Positions 17,001 through 22,181 of a stretch of 22,340 nt of DNA are shown here, one piece after another. Source of the stretch: a virus; the IMG/VR virus record IMGVR_UViG_3300045538_000481, positions 1-22,340 of that record; one strand, written 5' to 3'. Under the pieces are notes generated by a model. That model was given only the letters and a program-made list of their open reading frames with translations, searched no databases and had not been told where the DNA came from. Within the stretch, counting starts at the first letter, position 1. Every line of letters begins with the position of its first letter. A program made the translations under genes and the position numbers.

Positions 17001-19959
17001 GAATTCCGACGAACTCGGCGCGATGGCCGACACCGGCTCCGACGAGACGCAAATCCGCCGCAACCAACTTCTGCAAGGATTCGGTGAACTTGACGCGATC
17101 CTTCAAGTTCTGCCGCCCGAGGTGCGTGGGCGCGTGGGCGGCTACACCGTCCTCGCCAACATCGCTCCGATGGATGTCTTCAAGGACGGGGTGAAAGTCT
17201 CCGAATCCAAAAACATGGACGGCGCGATCATCTCGGCATGGATGAAGGAAGGCCAAAACATCGGCCAAGCAGGCAAGCAGGTCTCGCTACCACCAGGCTA
17301 CACGGCCAAGGAAAACCTCGCCAGCAAGCGAGCCGACAAAGCCCTCGCCGACTTCTTCCGCGACCGCATCAAGAAAATCGACACCGAACTCGAAAAGGTG
17401 CTGGTGCGCGAATACACCGAGGCCATCACCAAGGCCGTGAAGCAATCCCGCCCGAAGGCCGGTGACAACGGAGTCCGCAAATCCACGCTCGGAGCCGAGA
17501 CGCAGAAGTTCGCCGACATGGTCCAACGCGCCACGCTCCTCGATGACGAGGCCACGCCAAGGCGCATGGCCGAGATCGAGGCCGCGCTGGCCAACCCGGA
17601 CGCCACCGCCGAGGACATCTCCGCGCTCTCCGAAGAGTGGTCGATCCTCAACACCTTTGGCGACCTCGACAACCGATCCTCTGAGACGCTCGCGCAGGGA
17701 CTCGACTGGCTCAAAGGCCAACTGCAAATGGGCCGCGAGGCATGGCGCATCAAGGAGCAGGCCCGCATCGACGAGCAACAAGCAAGGGCCGCAGCGACCA
17801 TCGAATGGCTCGGCAAAAGCACAGCCAAAAAACGCTTCGCCGACAAGGGACTCATGCAACGCATCGCCGAGGTCGGGAACAACTACCTCCTCGATCACGC
17901 CAGCTTTGAGCAGTTCGTCACCGCCATGCTCCCGCCGGAGATCGCCGCGAACTTCTCCGAGCGTCTCCGCAAGGCCGACATGGCCGCGCAATCCTCGGAA
18001 ATCCGCGATGGCAAAGGCATCCTCGATGCCGTCCGCGAAGGTGCGAAAGCTGCCAACATGTCCGCAGGCGATGCCATGCTCTGGCTCAAGGGAGATCAGA
18101 AAAATGCCGTAGCCTACCTTGAAGGCCGCAAGGTAAAGGACGAGCGCATCGCCATCGAACTCGCTCAAAAGATCGTCACCGGCGAGGCCGACCGCAGCAA
18201 GCTCACCGATGCCGATATCGAGACGCTCCGCAACGAACTCGCCACACTCCCTGCGGACACGCAAAAAGAATTCGTCACCATCAAGCGGGTCATCTTCCGT
18301 GGCGAGGATGTGAAGCTCGACATGTCCCGCGCCAAGGCCATCCAACTCCTGCTCTCATGGAACCAACCGGATGTCCAAATCAAGATGCGAAAGGAAGGAT
18401 GGACCGATGAAAGCGCCACCGACCTCAAGGCGCTCGTCAACGACCCCGTCTCCCGATCCGTTGTGAGCTACCTGCAAAGCCTCTACGGCAAAGGCGCAGG
18501 CATCGTGAATCCGGTCTACTCTCGGATGTTCGGAATGACCATGCCGCAGGTCAAAAACTACGCTCCCACCCGCTTCCTCAACGCCAAAGACTCAAAGGAC
18601 ATCGGCCTCGACGGGTCGCCTACAGCCACCGGCACGACTCCGGGCTTTGCCAAAACCCGTGTCACCCACTCGGCGAAGATCGCTCCGGAGGATGCCCTCA
18701 CCGTGGCGCAAGGCCACATCGCCCAACAAGCGCACTGGGTCCACTTCGCCGAACTCGCCCGCGAATTCCGCGCACTGCTCTCCTCACCGGAAGTCCGCGA
18801 ATCCCTCAAGCAAAAGCACGGAGATGCCGTCCTCAAAAGCGCCGAACTCTGGGCAGACCAATTGGAACAACGAGGAGGCAACAAAGCCCGCGAATCCGCA
18901 TGGCTGAATCCAATCCTCGGCACGGTCCTTTCCGGCAAGGCCGTCTCCTCACTGGGATTCAGCTTGAAGACCCTCGCCATGCAGTTGGACAACACGATCC
19001 GCTTCGGCCTCGCCCTCGACATGCGACAGATCGTCTCCGCTCTCTCCAACCCATCGACAATCGTCGAAGACATCCAGACCGTGTGGGAATCCGATGCCAT
19101 CCAGAACCGACTCCAAGGTGGAGCAACCGCCGAGGCGAGATTCCTATTCTCGCGCTACGCAGGCAAACCAAACTTCGGCGCAAAGATTGCCGAGGCATCG
19201 ATGACTCCGATCAACTGGCTCGACTCCGCCGCGACCTCGATCTCATCGGCCATCGTCTACCGGGCCAACCTCAACGATGCCCTCGCAGCGGGCATGCCGG
19301 AGAACCTCGCCAAACAAGCCGCCCTCGACGCCGCCAGCCAAGCCATCTACCGATTCGCGCAACCGGTCAGCTTCGGACAAAAATCCATCATGGAAAACAA
19401 CGGGAATGTTTTGGCAAAAACCTTCTTCCTTTTCATGTCCGATCCTCGCCTCAAAACCGCCATCCTCGCCGATGCCGCTCGCGGGCTGGCCACCGGGCAA
19501 GGCAACGCCAACGAACACATCCGGCGAATCCTTGTGGTCGAAACGATGGCCGTCCTTTCCCATGTCGTAGCCAGCGCCTTCCGCGATGTCTTCTCCGATG
19601 ACGACGACGAGGAAATCTGGAACCTCGGCGGCTTCGCCAAGGCCATTCTCCTCGCCCCGCTGCAAGGGTTTTTCTTTGCAGGCACGGTCGGCGAACTCGC
19701 CATCTCCAAGCTCACCGGACAGAAAACTTTCAACAGCAGCACACAGAACCCACTACTCTCCGCCATGGAGCAAGCGGTGCGTGCGGGAAATAATCTCGAC
19801 GATGTCTTCAACCTCGACGACCCGGATGCCATGCTCAAGGAGTGGAACAACATTTTCCGCTCAATGGCTCTTGCCCCATGGTTGGCCGCTCCCGCCGTCC
19901 TGCTGAACATGGTCAAACCAGTGTATGGCCTCTACCAGAACGCCACCACCGAAGACTGA
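11077..19959 (+). CDS. Giant multidomain (polyvalent) internal virion protein with ADP-ribosyltransferase-like module
   Basis: 2960 residues, against 1318 for T7 gp16, whose place it takes. Parts: 1-938 is mostly helical with hydrophobic stretches at about 385-450 and 539-556 and a segment (839-930) typical of polyvalent-protein-associated regions. 968-1260 is an ADP-ribosyltransferase-like module (AFHGTPH at 973-979; AYGWGLYFAEN at 997-1007; SNYVVFDENLI at 1226-1236), as in the ART-PolyVal family. 1261-1931 is of unknown function, including GWYDE near 1587 and GPKIGSFFNNLRGQFDTITM near 1717. 1932-2960 is helical, with a hydrophobic C-terminal section around an acidic SDDDDEE (2840-2846). NYSIG/NYSIA motifs stand at 968, 1261 and 1932, and a variant (DFSLG) at 939. 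No in-frame stop or frameshift is seen. Position and size suggest it is packaged and ejected. Polyvalent proteins in general act on host or competitor targets; the target here is unknown. Confidence 0.83.
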   Translation: MTPLIDDETATRYWSERDTAPEAERESRNAALIDWAKAKKADQFRAEQQQAESAYTDLDGWWKENGAGHVFEKDEDRLEVANRRFIANQFQQTPDQQGRYYPTYRDEYLQKTFGKSGLSETDTFNLIRDSLTARKETEAALRELPGALAKEMFSKIGEGKPFDEHESPDFAQRYLLFQDWKDRHADKLGKLPEGWESAMLDRAVKLQDRAETMMRDLAPESKRAFDTLMAFTRPEDAAGLPPANRADVENIAKEFAKLTPEDRQNIYSTLYYAAEADGAGMGKGFFEKIGEGIARGGVNIYNDAEMTAQDRQARQNISEFQSLLDKPEQQPGRMQTAQSIQMQRDLAQKGVEENTQRLAELKALREIRQIADGTIDPIKTEMDGVIGSIVQGAYDFSQSAAYTGMAMIPYVGVPAVMGALTNSNYLRMLDAYPDMDADAALAISAAIAAPQAFIERFQGRALVGKSSTLNSLMKKMTDVRIPIAGRLAIGYGANVAYQTVQEWAQEAMPVAADQLAAAIREDMPEFDAEKAWGAYREQMPDIFFSMLWGGLIGTGTSTFREFKRNGQFERSLGELEMQGVTGEAAQDIAAEQDLDAANTKFREAWDKRTPEDIQAGIAKRAAQLEAARSTQQNPELPVRRIEENADGTLTHIIEKPDGTVLYRTNDSDAADTAFVNITGMVGRSQLTGTTRGIVESLQFIDQVNQAAGRGEDVQKLLLDDAPRNLLDEYEANPTEQNLNNLFETVRSQGQDINEPAELANFPVLASNQGALVDGVFRSIIKIQDGATGDKVMRDFSQDNLKRAIAEGRITMDWVRENLNQVIPLIESERNTGPALRTETDTDVIESFSDVAVAYMTGRIREEQIPQGFRGFLRRMAIIVKDIFRRAYRLKRAIAEGKVDSNFEGFLAESVGLNQQTMVDTTRERASGDIITNGGQMLMDFSLGSRASAVSTDTPSIRASNATITGPANYSIGAFHGTPHKVDKFSLDKIGIGEGAQAYGWGLYFAENITVAENYARGYRPDHLNTPERVAAEALRIWRGNVENAIDDIKANDISGITLTPEMQSSAVDLLKRGERPKSGNLYTVELDVDDADLLDWDKPLSEQSEKVLNALDGIKFWNNETQSFDIAKNISSTGGEAYFDLQSRFNNSPKTASDRFLKAGIPGIRYLDGGSRSVNATDDRLLELAEKNNGNKEAAVDEFMRSVYDTPKAKEKMRSDLLRNFPERTSNYVVFDENLIKITEENGNRIPASQALAAPATGATNYSIGMTVAPLRRDSLSELNKKEMQKRASSAKFIHLQQVIDDVANAYGVKIESRQPVIGGWVESGQISLEVPEAILFDTDDLEMAQEMAAIVGASAPELQNAVMLWKDDDAGKDTVLEFQAKGADSALAVAKDLNAAGLNGFTYDTKSRKFSLVLAGLPTEAITKVYDYINDQSATGNISTRGGTQARAGVAAFPSESDYRGYLQGARSRADLLQQGQREALLDVVDRAERRVDRYAAALKISEQAKKIQKKLKRPSTSALAIESELKGKQFDNIRQLGLYLDARFNKVFGKPSFEIGGQEGIDIASDAFVYDIIDGLAGDGSGMGWYDERVQETIRELSKLHPEFATDSNALAVYIGILATTSQGYTVVENFKQANKVYNEYKRTGRIPTDFKFAKSSDPINSNLAQIQGLIDEHGLDGYAEFMDQEVTGQALRDQFGKTPTGVTLKDTVRGNRVLGPKIGSFFNNLRGQFDTITMDLWYTRTMHRFLGETVVPLDSDKMQKAITKFREELKKDGVRTYGIDLTEALKDDEATVQAALTLFQRWARGDNDYTEKGYFKFPDGYKIEKAARGIFSIGGMKGAPQNKTHRQYFAKVVLEAKAKLAKLGMKLTEADMQAIIWYREKNLFARTGVANAAAKPADYLDAVMVARSGAQVQEDVDPADLEAEDGDTNYSIASQSEIDRVNKALGGMNRGPDERLKVYERAKQKFSKLMSWNSDELGAMADTGSDETQIRRNQLLQGFGELDAILQVLPPEVRGRVGGYTVLANIAPMDVFKDGVKVSESKNMDGAIISAWMKEGQNIGQAGKQVSLPPGYTAKENLASKRADKALADFFRDRIKKIDTELEKVLVREYTEAITKAVKQSRPKAGDNGVRKSTLGAETQKFADMVQRATLLDDEATPRRMAEIEAALANPDATAEDISALSEEWSILNTFGDLDNRSSETLAQGLDWLKGQLQMGREAWRIKEQARIDEQQARAAATIEWLGKSTAKKRFADKGLMQRIAEVGNNYLLDHASFEQFVTAMLPPEIAANFSERLRKADMAAQSSEIRDGKGILDAVREGAKAANMSAGDAMLWLKGDQKNAVAYLEGRKVKDERIAIELAQKIVTGEADRSKLTDADIETLRNELATLPADTQKEFVTIKRVIFRGEDVKLDMSRAKAIQLLLSWNQPDVQIKMRKEGWTDESATDLKALVNDPVSRSVVSYLQSLYGKGAGIVNPVYSRMFGMTMPQVKNYAPTRFLNAKDSKDIGLDGSPTATGTTPGFAKTRVTHSAKIAPEDALTVAQGHIAQQAHWVHFAELAREFRALLSSPEVRESLKQKHGDAVLKSAELWADQLEQRGGNKARESAWLNPILGTVLSGKAVSSLGFSLKTLAMQLDNTIRFGLALDMRQIVSALSNPSTIVEDIQTVWESDAIQNRLQGGATAEARFLFSRYAGKPNFGAKIAEASMTPINWLDSAATSISSAIVYRANLNDALAAGMPENLAKQAALDAASQAIYRFAQPVSFGQKSIMENNGNVLAKTFFLFMSDPRLKTAILADAARGLATGQGNANEHIRRILVVETMAVLSHVVASAFRDVFSDDDDEEIWNLGGFAKAILLAPLQGFFFAGTVGELAISKLTGQKTFNSSTQNPLLSAMEQAVRAGNNLDDVFNLDDPDAMLKEWNNIFRSMALAPWLAAPAVLLNMVKPVYGLYQNATTED
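13978..14856 (+). other. ADP-ribosyltransferase-like module inside the giant protein
   Basis: This part codes for residues 968-1260, bounded by two NYSIG motifs. H975 (in FHGTPH) and Y1003 (in WGLYFAEN, followed at 1011-1014 by AENY) align by eye with the H and Y of the PARP-like H-Y-E triad. The position of the third residue, before YVVFD, is N1227. An unusually A+T-rich insert (about 14170-14560; 19 G+C in bases 14401-14460) lies between the NAD-binding part and the C-terminal GIPGIRYLDGGSRSVNA segment. Module identity is from motif recognition, not from a search. Confidence 0.75.
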
Positions 19960-19960
19960 T

Positions 19961-19982
19961 TTTTGACTAGCGAGTTTTGACT
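19961..19982 (+). repeat. Direct repeat TTTTGACT before the lysis cassette
   Basis: Two copies of TTTTGACT start at 19961 and 19975, 14 bases apart, in the only gap between the giant gene and the lysis cassette. Each contains TTGACT, one base off the sigma-70 -35 consensus, but I see no convincing -10 hexamer at a fitting distance. It might be an operator or a chance repeat. Confidence 0.3.
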
Positions 19983-19997
19983 GATACCATCCACAAC

Positions 19998-20168
19998 ATG
20001 AAACCAATGAACTACCTGCTCACACAACTCGGCCAATCGTCAACATGGAGGGGCGTCCTTCTGGTCCTCACGGGGCTGGGCGTCTCGCTCAGTCCGCAGC
20101 ACCAAGAGGCCATCGTGGCGGCGGGGTTAGGGCTGGTCGGCGCGATCAACATCCTCCGCAAGGGATGA
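19998..20168 (+). CDS. Holin-like small membrane protein
   Basis: 56 residues from ATG 19998; other possible starts are TTG 19977 (63 residues) and ATG 20007 (53 residues), and no ribosome binding site decides between them. The sequence STWRGVLLVLTGLGVSLSPQ followed by EAIVAAGLGLVGAINILRKG gives two short hydrophobic helices joined by a turn. This 'STWRG...L.G..LSP.....I...G...VG.IN' pattern is common in small prophage proteins lying just before endolysins and usually called holins. The gene overlaps the next by ATGA and stands two genes upstream of the endolysin, which supports a lysis role. Confidence 0.68.
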   Translation: MKPMNYLLTQLGQSSTWRGVLLVLTGLGVSLSPQHQEAIVAAGLGLVGAINILRKG

Positions 20169-20413
20169 CCCCGGGCCGGATCGCCGCAGGGATGATCATG
20201 CTGGGCTGGATTTTCCTCGCCCTCGCATTCCTTACATCCTGCGTCAGCGTTCCGATCCCGCCATTCGGCGACCGAGTCGGCGAACTCGGCAACCTGCAAC
20301 TCAGCGTCAGCGTGAAATACATGCCGGTTCAAAATCCCGACATTCCCGCAGACGACAACCTGTCTTATGCCTGGTCGAAATTCGGCGAGGCAAAAGCCCT
20401 CAAGGACAAATGA
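20165..20413 (+). CDS. Small lipoprotein of the lysis cassette, possible outer-membrane spanin
   Basis: 82 residues from ATG 20165, overlapping the previous gene's stop. An N-terminal signal segment (MIMLGWIFLALAFLTSC, 10-26) ends in a lipobox L-T-S-C, with C26 as the lipidated cysteine. The mature part is short (56 residues), begins VSVPIPP and ends with charged residues. Small lipoproteins between holin and endolysin are often spanin components (Rz1-like). No separate Rz-like inner-membrane partner is seen, so it could be a single-component spanin or just an unrelated prophage lipoprotein. The lipobox is clear; the spanin role is inference. Confidence 0.65.
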   Translation: MTPGRIAAGMIMLGWIFLALAFLTSCVSVPIPPFGDRVGELGNLQLSVSVKYMPVQNPDIPADDNLSYAWSKFGEAKALKDK

Positions 20414-20955
20414 CCCGACTGCTCGCCGAAATCGCAGCAGCAGAAGTCGGGGTCCGCGAGATCGGAGGCAACAACAACGGATCCAAAATCCGCGACTACC
20501 AGCGGGCCACCAACCTCAAGCCAGCTTCGTGGCCATGGTGCGCTGCGTTCGTTGATTGGTGCATCCGCGAGTGGCTCGCCCGCCCCGGCGTCCGCGACTG
20601 GCTCAACCTGCAATCCTCTACTCCCGAGGAATGGCGACCAAAGACCGCCCTCGCATACGGGTTCCTCGGCTGGGCGAAGTCCCGCCCCAAGACCTCGGTC
20701 ATCCTCCACGAACGCGACATGGCCCGACCCGGCGACATTGTGGTTTTCGATTTCAGTCATGTCGGAATCGTTGAGTCTGATTCCGGCCACCAGATCATCA
20801 CCATCGAAGGCAACACCAATGGCCGAGGCGACCGCGACTCCGAGTCCGGTGACGGGGTCTGGCGCAAAGCCCGCCAGAAGACAATCGCCCGGAATTTCAT
20901 CCGAATCCGCCCTGTCTTGGCACTTTCTGGCACTCCTTCCGTAAATCGTTCGTAG
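20410..20955 (+). CDS. CHAP/NlpC-P60-type endolysin
   Basis: 181 residues from ATG 20410 (ATGA overlap; AAGGA lies just upstream). Early residues AAAEVGVREIGGNNNGSKI are the usual entry of phage CHAP-type peptidases. Catalytic candidates are C44 in WPWCAAFVDWC (41-51), H117 in FSHVGIV (115-121) and E133/N135 in TIEGNTN (131-137). The PGDIVVFD strand (107-114) precedes the histidine, as usual. Expected to cleave cell-wall peptide or amide bonds at lysis. There is no signal peptide, so export depends on the holin. The last codons carry two TTGGCACT-like repeats that belong to the probable attP, so the C-terminal tail (about 169-181) may be shaped by DNA sites rather than by enzyme function. Confidence 0.82.
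   Translation: MTRLLAEIAAAEVGVREIGGNNNGSKIRDYQRATNLKPASWPWCAAFVDWCIREWLARPGVRDWLNLQSSTPEEWRPKTALAYGFLGWAKSRPKTSVILHERDMARPGDIVVFDFSHVGIVESDSGHQIITIEGNTNGRGDRDSESGDGVWRKARQKTIARNFIRIRPVLALSGTPSVNRS
20917..20934 (+). repeat. Left arm-type repeat pair (TTGGCACT / CTGGCACT)
   Basis: Two direct repeats with 10-base spacing, lying inside the last codons of the endolysin gene. They match the pair at 21137-21154 apart from the first base of the second copy. Probable integrase arm-binding sites. Confidence 0.6.
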
Positions 20956-20969
20956 TCAGTAGCCGTTTC

Positions 20970-21026
20970 TCGACTCGAAATCGAACGCAGGGCAACCTGC
21001 CGTGGGTTCAAATCCCACCCCTTCCG
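20970..21026 (+). pseudogene. 3' fragment of a tRNA-Ser(CGA) gene, probable att core
   Basis: It folds as the last part of a class II tRNA. The anticodon loop CTCGAAA (20974-20980, anticodon CGA) sits on four base pairs TCGA/TCGA. A variable-arm hairpin GCAGG-GCAA-CCTGC covers 20987-21000. The T arm GTGGG-TTCAAAT-CCCAC covers 21002-21018. The acceptor strand CCCTTCC (21019-21025) is followed by discriminator G. The fifth anticodon-stem pair fails (C20969 against A20985), and no D arm or GGAAGGG acceptor strand lies upstream, so the 5' half is absent. Such fragments restore a host tRNA gene after integration; the similarity beginning at the anticodon stem suggests crossover in the anticodon loop. 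Confidence 0.75.
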
Positions 21027-21029
21027 CTC

Positions 21030-21055
21030 CTCCAGTAAAGCCTCTGGAGCCTTTT
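21030..21055 (+). terminator. Possible Rho-independent terminator
   Basis: A 6-bp stem CTCCAG (21030-21035) and CTGGAG (21044-21049), with an 8-base loop, is followed by CCTTTT. The T run is short and interrupted, so termination may be weak. It sits just after the tRNA fragment and could end lysis transcription, or be the terminator of the host tRNA gene carried within the att region. Confidence 0.4.
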
Positions 21056-21136
21056 CCCAAGCGGGTCTCCGGTCACCCCTCATCTTTTGCTTCGTGTTTT
21101 TTTCTGTTGCGTGGTTTTGCTTTTGAGGGGATGTTT

Positions 21137-21163
21137 TTGGCACTAGTTGGCACTGACTGCCAA
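21137..21163 (+). repeat. Right arm-type repeats (two direct, one inverted)
   Basis: TTGGCACT occurs at 21137-21144 and 21147-21154, and ACTGCCAA (21156-21163) is an inverted copy with one mismatch. They sit 17-43 bases before the integrase start, so binding here could also repress the integrase promoter. Probable integrase arm sites. Confidence 0.6.
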
Positions 21164-21179
21164 AACACCAACCAACAGA

Positions 21180-22178
21180 ATGAAACACAACCCCTATGCG
21201 GTGCGGTTTGAAGATTCGCGAAATCGATGGGTGCTGGATTTGAAAGCATCCCATTTCGGGGATCGGAAACGGATGTTTTTTGAGACCGAGTTGGAGGCGC
21301 ATTCGGAGGGGGCGCGGTTGGTGGATGTGTTGCGCGAGAAAGGTCGCGAAGGAGTGAGGAGCGAGGAGGGCGGGATGTCGGTGGCCGTGGCGACCCGGAT
21401 GTTCACGGCGGAGAACGCGACGAAATCGAAATCGCATTTCGCAAAGGTCGAGATGTTGTGCCGGGAACTGAACTCGAAATGGTCGGGTCCATTGTCTGCC
21501 ATTGAGCCGGTGGCGCTGACTCGGTGGCTTAACCAGACCTCGGATTCGCCGACCACCCGGGCGATGTGGTTCCGCTATGCTCGGATGTTTTTCCGATGGG
21601 CCGCGAGGATGAGGTTCATCGAGCGGTCGCCTGTCGAGGGGATGCGGAGTCCGAAAGCGACCCCAGCGCGAAACATTTTAACGGCCTCGCAAATGAAGGA
21701 ACTGCTCAAAGCGCCGATGCAGGATGATGTGATGGCGTTGCTCTTGCTGGGCGGGTTCGCGGGCCTGCGGACCATCGAGGTGGCGCGGATGAATTGGGAG
21801 GATGTGGATTTCAAATCCAAGCAAATCCATATTCGGCCCGAGGTCAGCAAACAGACCACGGGAATGCTGGAGCGGGTCGTGGACATGACTGAGCCGCTGG
21901 TGAAACGGAGGGAGTTTTTTAAGGGCAAAAAAGGTGTGATCGTGAAAGGATCGCTGGAGGCGTTGCATGAGGCGCGGCGGCGCGTGGCGCTAGGGCTGGG
22001 CTGGGAGGGATGGCCAGAGAATGCGCTGCGGCATTCGTTCGCGACCTACCACTTGGGTCGCTGCGGGAATGCGGGATTGACGGCCTACCAAATGGGTCAC
22101 ACCTCGCCAGCGATGGTGCAGAGAGTCTATGCGGTTCCCGCCGTGCGGGCTGATTGGAAGGCGTTCTGGAGGATTTGA
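21180..22178 (+). CDS. int: Tyrosine integrase
   Basis: 332 residues from ATG 21180. A TTG at 21147 in the same frame lies inside the arm-type repeats, so I reject it. N-terminal part: an arm-binding-like segment with basic and aromatic residues (1-40), then a core-binding (SAM-like) helical domain about 66-155. Catalytic domain about 165-332: R197 in GLRTIEVARMNWEDVD (195-210), candidate lysine K224, box II ENALRHSFATYHL (280-292) with R284, H307 in QMGHTSP and Y317 in QRVYAVP. The usual histidine of H-x-x-R is N281. It probably integrates the phage into a tRNA-Ser(CGA) gene through the adjacent attP. Base use is opposite to the structural genes (G-rich, G-ending codons on the same coding strand). 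The leader has no Shine-Dalgarno. Confidence 0.88.
   Translation: MKHNPYAVRFEDSRNRWVLDLKASHFGDRKRMFFETELEAHSEGARLVDVLREKGREGVRSEEGGMSVAVATRMFTAENATKSKSHFAKVEMLCRELNSKWSGPLSAIEPVALTRWLNQTSDSPTTRAMWFRYARMFFRWAARMRFIERSPVEGMRSPKATPARNILTASQMKELLKAPMQDDVMALLLLGGFAGLRTIEVARMNWEDVDFKSKQIHIRPEVSKQTTGMLERVVDMTEPLVKRREFFKGKKGVIVKGSLEALHEARRRVALGLGWEGWPENALRHSFATYHLGRCGNAGLTAYQMGHTSPAMVQRVYAVPAVRADWKAFWRI
22168..22172 (+). promoter_or_regulatory. Strong Shine-Dalgarno GGAGG
   Basis: GGAGG lies 9 bases before the ATG at 22182, inside the end of the integrase gene. It is the only textbook ribosome binding site in the window and it supports the start of the last, truncated gene. Confidence 0.6.
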
Positions 22179-22181
22179 CCT

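Larger units (their letters stand above)
20917..21163 (+). other. Probable attP site (phage attachment site)
   Basis: A tRNA-Ser 3' fragment (20970-21026) serves as the probable core. TTGGCACT-type repeats lie on both sides: 20917-20924 and 20927-20934 on the left, 21137-21144 and 21147-21154 on the right, with an inverted copy (ACTGCCAA, 21156-21163). The spacing inside each pair is the same, 10 bases start to start. This is the layout of a tyrosine-integrase attP with arm-type sites around a core, next to the integrase gene at 21180. A prophage junction would keep only one arm side. Confidence 0.68.

Noticed and set aside
11077-19959. N4-type virion RNA polymerase as identity of the giant protein
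   Set aside because: Size is similar, but I see no polymerase motifs; the ART-like and helical modules fit a polyvalent ejection protein instead.
19961-19995. Sigma-70 promoter before the lysis cassette
   Set aside because: Two TTGACT elements exist, but no acceptable -10 hexamer at 15-19 bases.
20940-21030. A complete tRNA gene
   Set aside because: T arm, variable arm and anticodon arm fold, but no D arm or GGAAGGG acceptor strand is found upstream.
21085-21136. Integrase promoter in the T-rich stretch
   Set aside because: T-rich bias is clear, but no -35/-10 pair could be defined.
21002-21211. 69-codon + strand frame across the tRNA fragment and int leader
   Set aside because: It starts inside the tRNA-like T arm, crosses the arm sites and has no ribosome binding site or motif.
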